A stretch of DNA of 64,000 nt from an uncultured Elusimicrobia bacterium (lineage in GTDB: Bacteria > Elusimicrobiota > Elusimicrobia > Elusimicrobiales > Elusimicrobiaceae), in the NCBI GenBank assembly GCA_945913025.1, contig CAMECJ010000001.1, positions 62,001-126,000 on the forward strand, read 5' to 3'. A program made the position numbers and the translations under genes. How positions within the stretch are numbered: position 1 is the stretch's first letter; every line of letters begins with the position of its first letter. Positions 42,442 through 50,834 of this stretch are shown piece by piece. The notes beneath the pieces are model-generated. The model was not told the origin of the DNA, ran no database searches, and saw only the letters and a list, made by a program, of their open reading frames with translations.

Positions 42442-44001
42442 CTATTGGTTCGAATTTACCCGCGCCTGTTTGTACATTTCGAGCAGGTTGTCCAACTCTT
42501 CTTTACCGGCTTTTCTCGTCTGAATGTTGGAAAGCATATCCGTCATCAGTTCCAAAGAGGATCCGTTTTCCAGCATATCCAGTACAAATTGTGAAATCCG
42601 GCGGTTGTAGGTGCCGTTGAGTTCCCCCACCAGCGTACGCAGGGCGAAGATATGTTTTTCGCGGTCGGATTTCCAAAAGGTGTAAGGGGCAATATTTTCT
42701 TCAAAAAAATGTAAAATTTCATCCGCCGGTTTTGTGCCCAAATAACTTTTAATCAGTTCCGGCGCAAGGCCCTGTGTAAGCGTTTGGGCTTTCAATTCGC
42801 GCAAGTATTGGGCTTGTTTGGCGGCCTCTTCATAGCTCAGAGATCCTAATAGCACTTTACAGGCCAGTTCTTTGTTGTCTTTTTCATCGGTGCAGTAGGG
42901 CAGCGTTTTGAGGAGGTCTTTCATCTCCCGTTCCAGTTGGACGAATGTTTTCTTGCCGCCAAATCGTTCGGCCAAATCGTATTCGTATCCTGTATAGAGT
43001 TCTTTTTTACTTAGACTTTTGCGCAAGATTTCGCGGTCCCTTCTCAAAGCGGCTTTTTGTGTGGCGGTTTCAAAGCTTTCAGCCGTTCCATCCACCAGTA
43101 CGCGCACCGCTAAACCCAAATTTTCGTATGGATCAGAAACATGTGGCAATTTTTTAAGCACGCTTTCAAAGGTGGCTGCAATATCGGCCGGTGTTTTGGC
43201 TTTCAGATAGCGGCAGGCAATAATCATTAAATCCTCTTCCAAAATGTGCCCGTTTAACAGTTTGGACAGCACCGCCGTTTCCTGCGCGTCTTTCGGCGTA
43301 ATCTGGCAGAGCATCGCGCGCGCCGTGAGCGACGCGCAAAGCCGATTGTCCGGATTGTGCTTAAGCAGCTGTTCCATTAACCGGCGCGATTCCTGTTTAA
43401 AGGAAACCGCGGCGGGCCGCATATATAAAATTTCCAATCCCGCCGTCAGCTTGACGGACAAGCCGTATTTGTCGGCGAATTTAAAAACCTCTTTACGGTT
43501 CTGTTTGGCGTTCTTGGCCGAAGGAGCGAGGAGCATATCGGCTTTTTCCAAAAGTACATTTACGGCAAAGAGAGCTTTGTCTTTATCGGGCATATCCGCG
43601 TCCTGCACGTCTTTTAACGCGGCGGCAAATTCTTCGTCAAAGTAGTTGCGCGTGGCGAAAGAGGCGTACACGTCTAAGAGTTTTGACGTATCTTTGGCAG
43701 GAACTTCCAAAGCGGCGCAGAGTTCGGTAATGGTGGTGGAATTATTATAAATGCGCAGCTGCCGTAAAGCGGCGTTTAAGGTAATTTCGTCCAATAAAAT
43801 TTTGGCGACGATGGTATCCGTCATCGGGGAGTCGGAATTTAAACGGGCGGCGATATCGGCAATGTCCTGCTGTAACTGCGGAAGTGATTTTTTATTCTCC
43901 AACGTGTACACCAGCTTGGCGGCGTAATCGTCGTCAATTCCGGGCAGCATATTATAAATGGTGCCTAACATACCGCTTCGTTTGTTTGCTTTATCGCTCA
44001 T
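42442..44001 (-). CDS. unrecognised 519-aa helical protein
   Basis: I do not recognise a family. The protein has no signal peptide or membrane segment and is almost wholly helical by composition. It contains loosely repeated blocks, such as ACKVLLGSLSYEEAAKQAQY and AKILLDEITLNAALRQLRI, that suggest an alpha-solenoid of repeats 80-100 residues apart. Charged and Ala/Leu-rich. It begins 17 bases after the cyclodeaminase gene and is followed after 88 bases by the GYF_2 protein gene, so the three may be cotranscribed. Possibly a scaffold partner of the GYF_2 protein; that is inference. Confidence 0.7.
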   Translation of the reverse strand: MSDKANKRSGMLGTIYNMLPGIDDDYAAKLVYTLENKKSLPQLQQDIADIAARLNSDSPMTDTIVAKILLDEITLNAALRQLRIYNNSTTITELCAALEVPAKDTSKLLDVYASFATRNYFDEEFAAALKDVQDADMPDKDKALFAVNVLLEKADMLLAPSAKNAKQNRKEVFKFADKYGLSVKLTAGLEILYMRPAAVSFKQESRRLMEQLLKHNPDNRLCASLTARAMLCQITPKDAQETAVLSKLLNGHILEEDLMIIACRYLKAKTPADIAATFESVLKKLPHVSDPYENLGLAVRVLVDGTAESFETATQKAALRRDREILRKSLSKKELYTGYEYDLAERFGGKKTFVQLEREMKDLLKTLPYCTDEKDNKELACKVLLGSLSYEEAAKQAQYLRELKAQTLTQGLAPELIKSYLGTKPADEILHFFEENIAPYTFWKSDREKHIFALRTLVGELNGTYNRRISQFVLDMLENGSSLELMTDMLSNIQTRKAGKEELDNLLEMYKQARVNSNQ

Positions 44002-44017
44002 AATTCCCCTTATTTTG

Positions 44018-44587
44018 CTAACAAGATTTCAAAAACGTATTGATTTGTTTTTCGAGTTCTTCCGTCCGGTCCGGATTTTTCAGACAGGCTTGATTTGCGC
44101 GGATATTTTCCACCGCACACCGGACAGCCGCCTGCAACAAGTATTTGGCGCAAAGCACGTCGGAAAAAATGATAGAGGCCACTTTTTCTTTGACGGCCTC
44201 CACCTCTTTAAGCGCGCGCACGGCGGCGGTAGCCGCGTCGGCGGGTACGCAGGCGGCTTGCCAAAGCGCGTCCTGCACGGCATTTTCGCGGCCGGCGTTG
44301 TCTTTGGGAAGCTTTTGCACGGCAAGAAATGCGTCGTAGGCTTCGCCGTCTTTTTTAGTGTAGTTTTTCAGTTCATTTTTTAAGGATGCCAAACGGTTTA
44401 AGCTTTGCATCAAAAAGGGTTTGTCCTCTTCCGGCGTAGCTTTGCGTTTAAGTGTAGTGCCTACGGCCATCATCGCCAGGGCGCAGCCCATTGCCCCCGT
44501 TTGTGCGGCGGCGGCACCCCCTCCCGGGGTGGGATTAGACGAGGCCAGCGCTTCGGTAAATTTATCAGCGGCAGTATACCATTCCAT
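44018..44587 (-). CDS. cyclodeaminase/cyclohydrolase family protein (FTCD C-terminal type)
   Basis: A 189-aa helical enzyme of the formiminotetrahydrofolate cyclodeaminase / methenyl-THF cyclohydrolase (FchA) family. SSNPTPGGGAAAAQTGAMGCALAMM is the family's conserved N-terminal block, followed by the KDGEAYDAFL segment and the VPADAATAAV stretch. These enzymes produce or hydrolyse 5,10-methenyl-tetrahydrofolate. No histidine-degradation genes are nearby, so a general one-carbon role like FchA is more likely. It starts 10 bases after the HAD gene. Confidence 0.87.
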   Translation of the reverse strand: MEWYTAADKFTEALASSNPTPGGGAAAAQTGAMGCALAMMAVGTTLKRKATPEEDKPFLMQSLNRLASLKNELKNYTKKDGEAYDAFLAVQKLPKDNAGRENAVQDALWQAACVPADAATAAVRALKEVEAVKEKVASIIFSDVLCAKYLLQAAVRCAVENIRANQACLKNPDRTEELEKQINTFLKSC

Positions 44588-44597
44588 GCAGTCCTCC

Positions 44598-45449
44598 TTA
44601 CATAATGGTTCCGGATTCCAAATCTTCGTATTTTTTGATACGGAGCATTTTTAAACGGTCTTCGTCAATTCCGGTGCGGCTGAAGAACACGTGTTCTATG
44701 GCGCTTGCGGGCATAATATAGCTGCCGCGTTTGACGCCTTTGGGATCGGTTTTGATTCCGAGCCATACGCAAAAGGTTGTAATATCTTTAAAATCTTTCA
44801 TTTCCAGTTCCGCGGCCGCGCGCTGGAGCTTTTGCGGTTCCCCGAATCCCCCCGTAATGGCGGCGGAGTGAAATCCGCAATTTTTGGCGGCTACGATATC
44901 GCGGTGGGTGTCGCCGATGACGTAGACGTTTTCCGGCGCGATTTTGGTTTTAAATTTTTTCTCCGCGCGTTTGACGGCAGCTTGTAACATTTCTTCGCGG
45001 GTGTGGCCGTCCTCGCCGTAGCCGCCGACGGTAAAGAATTTGCCGAAACCGCTGGGTTCCAGTTTTAGTTTGGCGCCTTCTTCCAAATTTCCCGTGCCGA
45101 GGCCCAAAATAACGTCTTTTTCTTTGGATAAAAATGCCAGGAATTTTTCCGCTCCGGCGATTTCGTCATACCGTTTACAGCGTACGGACGCGTGTACTTC
45201 CTGCGGCAAAAGCTCCAAGTATTTGGTTTTCATTTTTTTCATTTCGGCGGCAGTGGGTTTTTTGCCCTTTTTAACGAGCGAATAGACAAGGGCAAAATTG
45301 TCCGTATCCGTGCGGCCGGAGATGAGGGAGTGGTCAAATTCGGGTTTTACGCCGTAAAGTTCTTGAATCGCTTTGGTAAGCGCGGTGCGGCCGCAGCCTC
45401 CGGCGTTGACGAGCGTTCCGTCCAAATCAAATAAAACGAGCTTCTTCAT
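44598..45449 (-). CDS. HAD-family hydrolase (phosphoglycolate phosphatase-like)
   Basis: A 283-aa phosphatase: LVLFDLDGTLVNAGG (motif I with nucleophile Asp), ILGLGTGN (motif II), a Lys in AKLKLEPSG, and VYVIGDTHRDIVAAKNCG (motif IV). The cap domain is helical, as in Gph/PGM-type enzymes. The C-terminal ~50 residues beyond the usual fold contain the IMPASAIEHVFFSRTG segment, which I do not recognise. The start at 45449 has AAGGAG before it and overlaps the EamA stop by four bases. The track's 366-aa form reads back into the EamA gene. Confidence 0.83.
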   Translation of the reverse strand: MKKLVLFDLDGTLVNAGGCGRTALTKAIQELYGVKPEFDHSLISGRTDTDNFALVYSLVKKGKKPTAAEMKKMKTKYLELLPQEVHASVRCKRYDEIAGAEKFLAFLSKEKDVILGLGTGNLEEGAKLKLEPSGFGKFFTVGGYGEDGHTREEMLQAAVKRAEKKFKTKIAPENVYVIGDTHRDIVAAKNCGFHSAAITGGFGEPQKLQRAAAELEMKDFKDITTFCVWLGIKTDPKGVKRGSYIMPASAIEHVFFSRTGIDEDRLKMLRIKKYEDLESGTIM

Positions 45450-46339
45450 TTCTGTTCTCCTTGTTGTTTTACGATGCCAGTAACCATATACGCCCCGCCG
45501 ACGGCGAGGAGCATCCCCAGCACTTTCGATAGGGAAACCGTATCCTGTCCCAGGCAGACGGATAAAATAAACGTCATGACCGGATAGGATAAAATAATGG
45601 CCGTGGCTTTGCTTAAATCCATATTGCGTATGGCACGATACCAGTAGGTATTTCCTACAAAATAGCTTACAAACGCGCACAGAATAAGCATACTCCACAG
45701 CGTGGTATTTCCTTCAAACATAAGCGGTCCTTGAAATACGGCTAAATAAGCTACCAATACCGCCAGAGCCGGTACGGCAAACAGCGCGCGCGCGGCCGAT
45801 ATCAGCTGCGGCTCCAGATGGGCCGGCAGTTTTTTGGCAAAAATGTGGCTGACTTGGAACATCCACAGGCAGCCGATAATCATTAGGTCGCCTTTGAGCT
45901 GAACAGCCGTCCCCGCCTGCCACAGCAAAAGCCCCACACCCAAGATGATAAGCAGCGAGCCGCCCAGCTGCCGTAAATTTGGGCGCTCTTTTAAGATAAT
46001 ATAGGATAAGATCAGCGAATAGATAATTTCAAACTGGTTTAAAATCGCGCCGTTGACGGGGGTTGTGTAATTTAGAGCGATCATAAACACCGTCATCGGC
46101 AGAGCAGTGCCGAATGTCCCCATCGCCAGACACTGTGGCCAGACATTTTTTTGCGTTAAGATTTTCCAGTTCTTGTTTTTTAGTAAATACGGCAAAAAAA
46201 AGATGCCGGCTGTCAAACAGGCAAGTAATAAAAACAGAGCGGAAGTAATATACGGCACCGCAGCTTTTCCTATAACTAAATTAGCGGCGGTGGCAAACCA
46301 AGCAATCCAAACGGCAATAACAGGCGAAATGTTAAACAT
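45446..46339 (-). CDS. EamA-family (DMT) permease, copy 1
   Basis: A 297-aa inner-membrane protein with ten membrane segments in two EamA repeats of five helices. TTPVNGAILNQFEIIYSLIL in the first repeat and LSKATAIILSYPVMTFILSV in the second are typical. Substrates of the family include amino acids and nucleotide precursors; none can be named. A TACAAT box lies seven bases before the ATG, so it may have its own leaderless transcript. It lies 28 bases after a paralogue of the same length. Confidence 0.87.
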   Translation of the reverse strand: MFNISPVIAVWIAWFATAANLVIGKAAVPYITSALFLLLACLTAGIFFLPYLLKNKNWKILTQKNVWPQCLAMGTFGTALPMTVFMIALNYTTPVNGAILNQFEIIYSLILSYIILKERPNLRQLGGSLLIILGVGLLLWQAGTAVQLKGDLMIIGCLWMFQVSHIFAKKLPAHLEPQLISAARALFAVPALAVLVAYLAVFQGPLMFEGNTTLWSMLILCAFVSYFVGNTYWYRAIRNMDLSKATAIILSYPVMTFILSVCLGQDTVSLSKVLGMLLAVGGAYMVTGIVKQQGEQK

Positions 46340-46346
46340 TATTTAT

Positions 46347-46352
46347 ATTGTA
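46347..46352 (-). promoter_or_regulatory. -10 box before EamA copy 1
   Basis: TACAAT on the minus strand, seven bases before the start codon in the 28-base gap between the two permease genes. Confidence 0.4.
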
Positions 46353-46367
46353 CTTCATTATGGGGTA

Positions 46368-47261
46368 TTAATGCCCTTCTTTTTTTACGGTTGTACTGAC
46401 CCAATATGCCCCCGCAAATGTAACCGCCAGTCCGATTAACTGGTAAACGGTGGGTATTTCCAGCCCGAGTACGGCGGAAATTAACAGAGATAATACGGGG
46501 TAAGAGAGGTAGATAGCTGTCACTTTGCTTAAATCCAGCGCGCGGATGGCCTTGTACCACACCACCATCGCCAGGCCGTATTTAAAAATCCCCGTATAAG
46601 CCAGTACGGAAAACATCTGCGCGTTCGGTACCAATGTAAAATTTTCTTTTAACAGCCACATCACTCCCAGAATAACCACGAGGGCGGGCAGCGCAAATAA
46701 GTTGCGCGCCATACTGATGACGCGATGGTCCAAATTCTTGGGGAGCTTTTTGGCAACGGTAGACCCCGCCTGCAGCATCCACGTGCTGCCGACAATAAGC
46801 AGATCGCCCGTCCAGCGCGGCGTGTATTGTTCTTTGATAAGGATAATCAATACCCCCGCCACGATAAGCGCGCTTCCGGCCAGCTGCGCTTTGCTGGGAA
46901 ATTCTTTCAAAAATACGGCGGCAAAAAGCAGGGAATAAAACAGTTCGGACTGCTGCAAAATGGCGGCGTTTCCGGCGGTGGTATAATGAAGCGCAATCAG
47001 CGAAATGGTAAACGGCAGCGCGGTGCCAAACGTACCGATGAACAGGAATTTTAAGCGCGTTTCGGGCGCTAATAATTCCCCCCATTTTTTGTTTTTGGTA
47101 ATCCACGGGGTAAAATAAAGTACGCCGATGAGCGTGCCTAAAAAAACGAGTAACGCGGGGCTGATGACGCCGACGGCATATTTGCCCGCTACGGGCGAAA
47201 GCCCGACAATGGCCCAGCAGACCCAGGCCGCGGCCAGCGGAGAAAAGAAGATGTTTTTCAT
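46368..47261 (-). CDS. EamA-family (DMT) permease, copy 2
   Basis: A 297-aa permease, paralogous to the downstream gene and exactly equal in length. Ten membrane segments; TTAGNAAILQQSELFYSLLF and LSKVTAIYLSYPVLSLLISA mirror the blocks of copy 1. Two tandem genes of this family can form either homodimers or a heterodimer. No clear ribosome site is seen; a TAAAAT box lies about seven bases before the ATG. Substrate unknown. Confidence 0.87.
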   Translation of the reverse strand: MKNIFFSPLAAAWVCWAIVGLSPVAGKYAVGVISPALLVFLGTLIGVLYFTPWITKNKKWGELLAPETRLKFLFIGTFGTALPFTISLIALHYTTAGNAAILQQSELFYSLLFAAVFLKEFPSKAQLAGSALIVAGVLIILIKEQYTPRWTGDLLIVGSTWMLQAGSTVAKKLPKNLDHRVISMARNLFALPALVVILGVMWLLKENFTLVPNAQMFSVLAYTGIFKYGLAMVVWYKAIRALDLSKVTAIYLSYPVLSLLISAVLGLEIPTVYQLIGLAVTFAGAYWVSTTVKKEGH

Positions 47262-47404
47262 ATTTTACATTTTATCATTTTAATGCGTAGAAAACGGATA
47301 GTTTTCAGTCCGTAGTGCCGTAAAAATCCCCTAACTAAAAATCGCAGAGTTTTTTCCATTAAAATTTTCTACAATAAAAATATCTCAAGATAAGGGGGTT
47401 GTTT

Positions 47405-48127
47405 ATGGCAACAAATCCGATGTTAAATGAAAGAGCGTTTGAACGCGCCCGCGAAAATGCGCGTACCGCTTATGAAGTGATGACCGTACAAGGTACGATA
47501 AACAAAACTTTCGCATTGCTGTTTATCTGCGTATTGGGAGGAATGATTTCTTGGACGAATTACCAAAGCTGGGCGGGATTCGTATGGCCGATCGCTATTG
47601 GCGGCTTTGTCATGGCGCTTATTACCTCGTTTAAACCCAAAGTTGCTGCGTTTACCGCGCCTGTTTACGCGTTTTTGGAAGGATTATTTTTAGGCGCTGT
47701 TTCCGCTGTGTATAACGCGCAGTTTCAAGGCATTGTATTTAATGCCGTAGCGGCCACTGTTTTGGTATTTTTTGTCATGTTGTTTGTATACCGTACGGGT
47801 CTTATCAAAATGTCACGCGGATTAATGGTGGGGATTTTTTCCGCCACCGCGGCGATTTCGCTTTTGTACTTGGGTTCTATGGTTTTGTCGCTCTTTGGCG
47901 TCAGCACCGCGTATTTAACATCATCTTCGCCTCTTTCCATTGGAATCAGCGTAGTGGTATGCGCCGTAGCGGCGTTTAATTTCCTGATGGATTTTTATTT
48001 CATAGATGAAATGACCGGCCATTATGCCGCGCCAAAATATATGGAATGGTATGCGGGATTTGGGTTGCTTGTTACACTGGTATGGCTGTATCTTGAAATT
48101 TTGCGGCTGCTTAGCAAACGCAGATAA
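47405..48127 (+). CDS. Bax inhibitor-1/YccA-like membrane protein
   Basis: A 240-aa inner-membrane protein with seven hydrophobic segments, ending LYLEILRLLSKRR. The VYAFLEGLFLGAVSAVYN and FNFLMDFYFIDEMTGHYAAP blocks mark the BI-1/YccA/YetJ family. YetJ-type members are pH-sensitive calcium leak channels; YccA types modulate the FtsH protease. The ATG at 47405 follows AAGGGGG; the track begins two codons earlier at TTG. A TACAAT box lies about 35 bases upstream. Confidence 0.87.
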   Translation: MATNPMLNERAFERARENARTAYEVMTVQGTINKTFALLFICVLGGMISWTNYQSWAGFVWPIAIGGFVMALITSFKPKVAAFTAPVYAFLEGLFLGAVSAVYNAQFQGIVFNAVAATVLVFFVMLFVYRTGLIKMSRGLMVGIFSATAAISLLYLGSMVLSLFGVSTAYLTSSSPLSIGISVVVCAVAAFNFLMDFYFIDEMTGHYAAPKYMEWYAGFGLLVTLVWLYLEILRLLSKRR

Positions 48128-48224
48128 ACGACGTGCTGGACGAGTCTAAATTTTGTAAAATTGAAGAAATAAAGAACCCGTATTTTTATGCGGGAAAAAG
48201 TTAAAAAAGGAGTTAAGGAAAAAT

Positions 48225-49424
48225 ATGAATTTTGACAGCATCAAAAAAATTCAGGATATGGACCTGAAAGACAAAAAAGTTTTGGTACGCGTGGACTATA
48301 ACGTACCTTTGAAAGACGGTAAAGTGGATAACAACAAACGCATTGTCGCCACCGAAAAAACCATCAAACACCTTTTGGAAAACAACTGCCGCGTAGTGCT
48401 CATTGCCCACTTGGGCCGCCCGAAAGGCAAAGTCTGCCCTGAATTTAGCTTGGCTCCCGTGGCCGCCGAAGTGGAAAAACTGTTTGGCGTGCCGGTGCAT
48501 TTTGCGTCTGACTGTGTAGGCCCCGAAGCCGACAAAGTGGTAGCCGAAACCAAAAACGGCGAAATTGCTCTCTTGGAAAATCTCCGCTTCCATCCCGAGG
48601 AAGAAAAGAACGATCCCGAATTTGCCAAACAGCTCGCCAAACACGGCGAAGTGTTCGTACAGGAAGCTTTCGGTACTGTACACCGTGCCCACGCTTCCAC
48701 CAGCGCCGTAGCGAACGATTTACCGGCCTGCGCGGGTTACCTCGTACAGAAAGAGGTGGAATTTTTGGGCAAAGCGCTTGAAAACCCTGCCCGTCCGTTT
48801 GCGGCCGTAGTCGGCGGCGCCAAAGTGTCCGACAAAATCATGCTGCTTAACAATTTGATGGATAAAGTAAATGTCCTCGTCATCGGCGGCGGTATGGCGT
48901 ACACGTTCCTGAAAGTACAGGGTTACGAAATCGGCAAATCCTTGTTTGACGCCGAAAAAGAAAACGAAGCTAAAGCCGTTTTGGCCAAAGCCCAGGAAAA
49001 AGGCGTTAAAATCTTGCTGCCTGCGGACCACATCTGCGGCAAAGAATTTGCCGAAACCACCGAACCGGTGCTCGTAGAAAACGTCAACATTCCGGCCGAT
49101 TTGATGGGATTAGATATCGGACCTAAAACGATTGAACTGTTCAGAAGCGAACTTTTGAATTGCAAAACCATCTTTTGGAACGGCCCGATGGGCGTATTTG
49201 AATTCCCGAACTTTGCCAAAGGCAGCTTTGCGGTTGCCCAGGCAATGATTGACGCCACGAAAGCCGGCGCCACGACGATTATCGGCGGCGGCGACAGCGT
49301 AAACGTGCTCAAAAAAGGCAAATTCAACCAGAAAGAATTGTCTCACGTTTCCACCGGCGGCGGTGCAAGTATGGAATTTGTGGAAGGAAAAGAGTTGCCC
49401 GGACTTGTAGCGTTAGCGAAATAG
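48225..49424 (+). CDS. pgk: phosphoglycerate kinase
   Basis: A 399-aa glycolytic enzyme that makes ATP from 1,3-bisphosphoglycerate. KVLVRVDYNVPLKDG is the N-terminal substrate loop; IAHLGRPKGK, ENLRFHPEEEKNDPEF and EAFGTVHRAHAST follow. VVGGAKVSDKI, WNGPMGVFEFPNFAKGS and the nucleotide-site GGGDSVNVLKK are in the C-terminal half. Length is standard. AAGGAGTTAAGG precedes the ATG. Its 3' end and terminator are duplicated directly downstream. No gap or tpi gene is adjacent. Confidence 0.97.
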   Translation: MNFDSIKKIQDMDLKDKKVLVRVDYNVPLKDGKVDNNKRIVATEKTIKHLLENNCRVVLIAHLGRPKGKVCPEFSLAPVAAEVEKLFGVPVHFASDCVGPEADKVVAETKNGEIALLENLRFHPEEEKNDPEFAKQLAKHGEVFVQEAFGTVHRAHASTSAVANDLPACAGYLVQKEVEFLGKALENPARPFAAVVGGAKVSDKIMLLNNLMDKVNVLVIGGGMAYTFLKVQGYEIGKSLFDAEKENEAKAVLAKAQEKGVKILLPADHICGKEFAETTEPVLVENVNIPADLMGLDIGPKTIELFRSELLNCKTIFWNGPMGVFEFPNFAKGSFAVAQAMIDATKAGATTIIGGGDSVNVLKKGKFNQKELSHVSTGGGASMEFVEGKELPGLVALAK

Positions 49425-49619
49425 TCGGGCAAGATTTTCGGTTTGCTAAATAATTAACCGACACAAACCCGCCCTCTGATGTTTGGAGGGCGGGTCTATT
49501 TTATACCGAAAAGAGTTGCCCGGACTTGTAGCGTTAGCGAAATAGTCGGGCAAGATTTTCGGTGTGTTAAATAATTAACCGACACAAACCCGCCCTCTGA
49601 TGTTTGGAGGGCGGGTTTA
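49387..49619 (+). repeat. tandem duplication of the pgk 3' end and terminator
   Basis: Two units of ~112 bases (49387-49500 and 49508-49619, period 121) differ at only a few positions. Each contains the last ~12 codons of pgk (KELPGLVALAK-stop) and the terminator ACCCGCCCTC/GAGGGCGGGT (49467-49495 and 49588-49616). Unit 2 has no upstream coding region and so is dead sequence. It ends where the IS200-like element begins. Confidence 0.9.
49467..49495 (+). terminator. pgk terminator
   Basis: ACCCGCCCTC pairs with GAGGGCGGGT and is followed by CTATTTTA. It is repeated at 49588-49616. Confidence 0.75.
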
Positions 49620-49624
49620 TACAT

Positions 49625-50190
49625 TCCGCTCGCAAGAACTCCGGGCGTAAGCCCGAGAGGTGGAGCGAATATCCCCAAATCTTCTACATTTAGTACCATA
49701 AAAGAATGAGAGTAACCCGGTTAAGTCACTGCGTTTATCACTGCCGCTATCACATAGTGTTAGTGAGCAAATACCGGAAGAAGATATTTAATGACGGTAT
49801 TTTTTCCTACTTCAAGGAGCGCGCCAAAGAGATAACGGAACATCATCCGTTAATCGTGATTTTAGAAGAAAATCACGATAAAGACCACATTCATTTATTA
49901 GTGAGTATTCCACCCACAATAGCAGTAGGAGCAGCGGTACGGATAATCAAGAGTAATTTGGTGCGCGAACTGAAGAGGCGATTTTCTTTTCTAAAGCGGT
50001 GTTATTATGGGAGTGATGGTATTTGGTCAGATGGATACTTTGTATCCACGGTAGGGATAAACGAAGAGCAGATACGAAAATACATAGATATGCAGGGAAA
50101 AGAAGATTTGGGGCGAACAATGGAATTGTTCGGATGAAAAGAAACCCCGGGCGTGAGCCCGGGGAGTTTCATTTTATCCTTGTACAAATG
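49625..50190 (+). mobile_element. IS200-type insertion sequence (IS200/IS605 family)
   Basis: A single Y1 transposase gene is flanked by two similar subterminal hairpins: CGGGC-GTAA-GCCCG on the left (about 49645) and CGGGC-GTGA-GCCCG on the right (about 50150). IS200-type elements have such imperfect palindromes instead of inverted repeats and make no target duplication. The outer ends are my estimate only. No tnpB or omega RNA is present. Confidence 0.75.
49706..50137 (+). CDS. tnpA: IS200-like Y1 transposase TnpA
   Basis: A 143-aa single-strand HUH transposase. HYHIVLVSKYRKK-like start (CRYHIVLVSKYRKKIF), the metal-binding HIHLLVS (His-x-His), and the catalytic tyrosine in YIDMQGKED are all in place. 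Length is normal for IS200/IS605 TnpA, so the copy looks intact. It is flanked by hairpin ends and lies between pgk and secG. Confidence 0.92.
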   Translation: MRVTRLSHCVYHCRYHIVLVSKYRKKIFNDGIFSYFKERAKEITEHHPLIVILEENHDKDHIHLLVSIPPTIAVGAAVRIIKSNLVRELKRRFSFLKRCYYGSDGIWSDGYFVSTVGINEEQIRKYIDMQGKEDLGRTMELFG

Positions 50191-50240
50191 ACGGTAAAAC
50201 AATTGTACGCACTATAAATACGCATCAAATGCTAAAAAAA

Positions 50241-50249
50241 TGCTATAAT
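50241..50249 (+). promoter_or_regulatory. extended -10 promoter of secG
   Basis: TGCTATAAT, a full extended -10, lies 31 bases before the ATG; CAGGAGAA is the ribosome site. Confidence 0.6.
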
Positions 50250-50280
50250 AAAAATGTCATTTTTACAGGAGAATTTTTAA

Positions 50281-50577
50281 ATGTATACGTTAATTTTGAT
50301 CTTGCATTTTATCGTTTGCCTTCTGCTGATTTTGCTCGTACTGTTGCAAAGCGGAAAAGGTTCTGCTGCGGGTATTTTCGGCGCTTCCGGCGCGGATAAT
50401 TTATTCGCCAGCCCTACCGCTTTTAACGCGATCAATAAATTTACGGCCATTTTGGCGTTGATCCTTATGTGTACGTCCATCATTTTGACGATTTCTTCCA
50501 ATAAAAAATCGTCCGCTTCCGTGTTGGACAATGTAAAAATTCCGGTTTCGTCCGCTCCGGCTCAAGCTGGAAAATAA
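50281..50577 (+). CDS. secG: protein translocase subunit SecG
   Basis: A 98-aa subunit of the SecYEG channel. It has the two membrane helices of the family, with LLVLLQSGKGSAAGIFGASG as the conserved loop and KFTAILALILMCTSIIL as the second helix. The C-terminal tail is polar. AGGAGAA precedes the ATG. It is followed by a terminator and tRNA-Leu(GAG), the same neighbour order as secG-leuU in enterobacteria. Confidence 0.95.
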   Translation: MYTLILILHFIVCLLLILLVLLQSGKGSAAGIFGASGADNLFASPTAFNAINKFTAILALILMCTSIILTISSNKKSSASVLDNVKIPVSSAPAQAGK

Positions 50578-50580
50578 TTT

Positions 50581-50609
50581 TTCTCCCCGCAATCTGCGGG
50601 GAGAATTTT
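50581..50609 (+). terminator. terminator of secG
   Basis: TTCTCCCCGCA pairs with TGCGGGGAGAA, followed by TTTTG. Confidence 0.8.
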
Positions 50610-50704
50610 GTCCGAAAAATGCTTGCGGAACCGTTTATTTTTTGCTAAAATATAACAGTAGTAGGGAATAGTTCTTTACAAACCCTCGGAGTGAAACGAT
50701 TTTA

Positions 50705-50786
50705 GCGCAGGTGGCGGAATTGGTATACGCGTGCGTTTGAGGGGCGCATGCCGCAAGGCTTGAGGGTTCGAGTCCCTCTCTGCGCA
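50705..50786 (+). tRNA. tRNA-Leu (anticodon GAG)
   Basis: The 82-base class II tRNA has acceptor GCGCAGG with TCTGCGC, an anticodon loop TTGAGGG, a long variable arm (TGCCGCAAGGCTT) and T arm GAGGG-TTCGAGT-CCCTC. CCA is not encoded. Confidence 0.93.
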
Positions 50787-50794
50787 TATTTAAT

Positions 50795-50826
50795 AAAAAA
50801 CCCAGGTTAAATACCTGGGTTTTTTA
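50795..50826 (+). terminator. terminator after tRNA-Leu
   Basis: AAAAAACCCAGGT pairs with ACCTGGGTTTTTT, followed by ATT. Confidence 0.88.
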
Positions 50827-50834
50827 TTAAATAT

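Noticed and set aside
45450-45698. 83-residue N-terminal extension of the HAD protein
   Set aside because: It reads out of frame through the EamA gene; a strong ribosome site stands directly before the inner ATG.
49387-49619. Direct repeat as target-site duplication of the IS
   Set aside because: Both copies lie on the same side of the element, and IS200-type transposition does not duplicate its target.
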